From: an uncultured Prevotella sp.
GTDB lineage: Bacteria > Bacteroidota > Bacteroidia > Bacteroidales > Bacteroidaceae
Direction of reading: 5' to 3'
Assembly (NCBI GenBank): GCA_937907705.1
Contig: CALCVP010000060.1
Location: 1 to 8,668 of the forward strand
Length of the DNA stretch: 8,668 nucleotides
Shown here: piece by piece, positions 7,763 to 8,668 of the stretch
Position numbering within the stretch: position 1 is the first letter of the stretch
How the letters are laid out: every line of letters begins with the position of its first letter
Translations under genes and position numbers: made by a program
The notes under the pieces: generated by a model
Databases searched by the model: none
What the model saw: only the letters and a program-made list of their open reading frames with translations
What the model was told of the DNA's origin: nothing

Positions 7763-7863
7763 ACGGTAGAAAAGTGACAATATAGATTCTGTTTAGATAC
7801 GAAAAGGGTGATATTTAACGTATTTAACTTTCGTTTGCTTCAAATAGTCGCAATTATCAAGAA
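7763..7863. other. Noncoding stretch between the Rhs remnant and the hairpin
   Basis: About 100 AT-rich bases without a convincing gene. It holds a short direct repeat, TATTTAAC at 7812-7819 and again at 7821-7828. Frame 1 here reads ILFRYEKGDI (7783-7812) between stops, which is vaguely like Rhs sequence and may be a leftover of the truncated gene; this is weak. No full promoter was found on either strand. Confidence 0.5.
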
Positions 7864-7908
7864 GTAAGCCTGTCGGTAGTGAACATTATTCACTGCCGAC
7901 AGGCTTAC
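7864..7908. terminator. Strong hairpin between convergent genes, probable bidirectional terminator
   Basis: The arms 7864-7883 and 7889-7908 pair over 20 positions with one mismatch (T7878 opposite G7894, a G-U wobble in plus-strand RNA), around a 5-base loop, CATTA. It lies 19 bases past the stop of the minus-strand Abi-like gene and about 100 bases past the stop of the plus-strand Rhs remnant. The flanks are only moderately T-rich (CAGTATTTCGTC on plus, TTCTTGATAATT on minus), so the terminator role rests mainly on the stem and on its position between converging genes. Confidence 0.7.
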
Positions 7909-7927
7909 CAGTATTTCGTCTATAAAG

Positions 7928-8668
7928 TTATCTCCATAGAGGTTCGGAAATCCAATTCTCAGGAAATCCCATTGCAATCGGATCCACCTGCGGATAAGAA
8001 AAGAGTAAAGATTTAAGCTCGTTCTTGAAGTCTAATCCATATCCCATGGAATCAAGCCAATATGCAATACAACAGGCTATGGCATATACTTTATTTGCAT
8101 CAACGCCATCTATATTCACCCATGCACCACGTAATGAAGCATTCATTTGGGGAGCGTTGGAAAGATAACGGTTCCAAAGGCGTGAGTGGTGTGCGCAACA
8201 GTTTCTCTGAACGGTGACACTACGCATCCAACTTTCCAACACCTCATGCTGTGGAAGATTGAATTGACGAGCTACACGTTTCTTCAATTTCTTGTCGCTG
8301 AAATTATAATAGAGTTTTGAAAGCGTACCGAAAGATGCAAGTTCAAGCGTTTTCCATGCTGGTGGAAATATCGGCTTGTCATAGTTACGCCTATGCTCTT
8401 TGATAAAGTCCTCCTTACTGCGCTGAAGTTCTCGGTCTATGGAGTTCATATTCTCAATAAACTTGTGCTCATCATCTGCAAGACTTGTGTCAAAGAACCA
8501 AAACGGACCATGTACTAAAGAGAATTCTTGTATAATCTTTGTGCGCAAAGCAATCTCTAATCGCTGTACAGCCTTGAACATCAAGTCTCTCAATTCTATA
8601 TCAAAGTTGTAGAGAGCTACGGCATCTTCAAATCGACTGTTAGGCTTAAATTGATGCATAGTCTTGTC
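7928..8668 (-). CDS. Abi_2 family (AbiD/AbiF-like) HEPN protein, 5' end beyond window
   Basis: The frame is open from the right edge to the TAA at 7928-7930 and gives 246 residues. An in-frame ATG lies at 8659, but the sequence there (MHQFKPNSRFEDAVALYNFD) matches an internal part of Abi_2 proteins, which normally carry some 60 more residues before it. The codons upstream of that ATG remain open, so the true start is probably outside. Counting from that ATG, LYNFDIELRDLMFKAVQRLE (16-35) is the first family block. RNCCAHHSRLWNR (152-164) holds the RxxxxH motif of HEPN ribonucleases, with R152 and H157 as expected active residues. AbiD/AbiF-type proteins are abortive-infection phage-defence proteins thought to cleave RNA. 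It converges on the Rhs remnant and shares the hairpin at 7864-7908 as its likely terminator. Family is firm; activity in this copy is inferred. Confidence 0.9.
   Translation of the reverse strand, partial: DKTMHQFKPNSRFEDAVALYNFDIELRDLMFKAVQRLEIALRTKIIQEFSLVHGPFWFFDTSLADDEHKFIENMNSIDRELQRSKEDFIKEHRRNYDKPIFPPAWKTLELASFGTLSKLYYNFSDKKLKKRVARQFNLPQHEVLESWMRSVTVQRNCCAHHSRLWNRYLSNAPQMNASLRGAWVNIDGVDANKVYAIACCIAYWLDSMGYGLDFKNELKSLLFSYPQVDPIAMGFPENWISEPLWR

Noticed and set aside
1..8668. tRNA, rRNA, CRISPR arrays, transposases, integrases or attachment sites
   Set aside because: None was seen on reading both strands; the only inverted repeats are short hairpins without transposase genes or flanking duplications.

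Overview
The window looks like an accessory region of a Bacteroidota chromosome, most likely Bacteroidales (Bacteroides, Parabacteroides or Prevotella relatives). The support is threefold. Two intergenic promoters fit the Bacteroidota pattern TTG-N20-TAnnTTTG. The starts at 4990, 5315 and 6475 lack Shine-Dalgarno sequences. The large YD-repeat protein has the motifs usual in this phylum (DGLGRP, YVYNDLGQLRYVLSP, YDERGNVVKKLLPG, YNLHGW). The genus cannot be fixed from this sequence.

Layout. Positions 1-4990 on the minus strand hold one very long open frame that runs off the left edge. It encodes a Sec-exported Rhs/YD-repeat protein of at least 1663 residues. I translated it from end to end and found no stop or frameshift. 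The window ends just before the expected Rhs core and the variable C-terminal domain, so the effector end and any immunity gene lie outside. An AT-rich gap (4991-5314) carries back-to-back promoters and a perfect 17-bp palindrome. On the plus strand, 5315-6463 encodes a secreted protein of unknown function with a C-terminal beta-domain resembling type IX secretion sorting domains. Eleven bases later starts a second Rhs-family gene (6475-7762), a paralogue of the first. It is broken by a +1 frameshift lying inside a perfect 13-bp inverted repeat (7220-7250), and it ends after only about the first quarter of the first gene's length. A 100-bp stretch without a clear gene and a strong hairpin terminator (7864-7908) follow. 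At the right edge a minus-strand Abi_2 (AbiD/AbiF-like) gene with a HEPN RxxxxH motif is cut by the window end.

How the genes may work together. The left Rhs protein appears intact and is probably a cell-surface or secreted polymorphic-toxin-type protein. It has a signal peptide rather than a PAAR/VgrG-type N-terminus. The right side looks like a second, divergent Rhs operon (secreted partner plus Rhs protein) that has decayed by frameshift and 3' loss, with a putative phage-defence gene now on its far side. No RNA genes, CRISPR arrays, transposases or integrases were seen.
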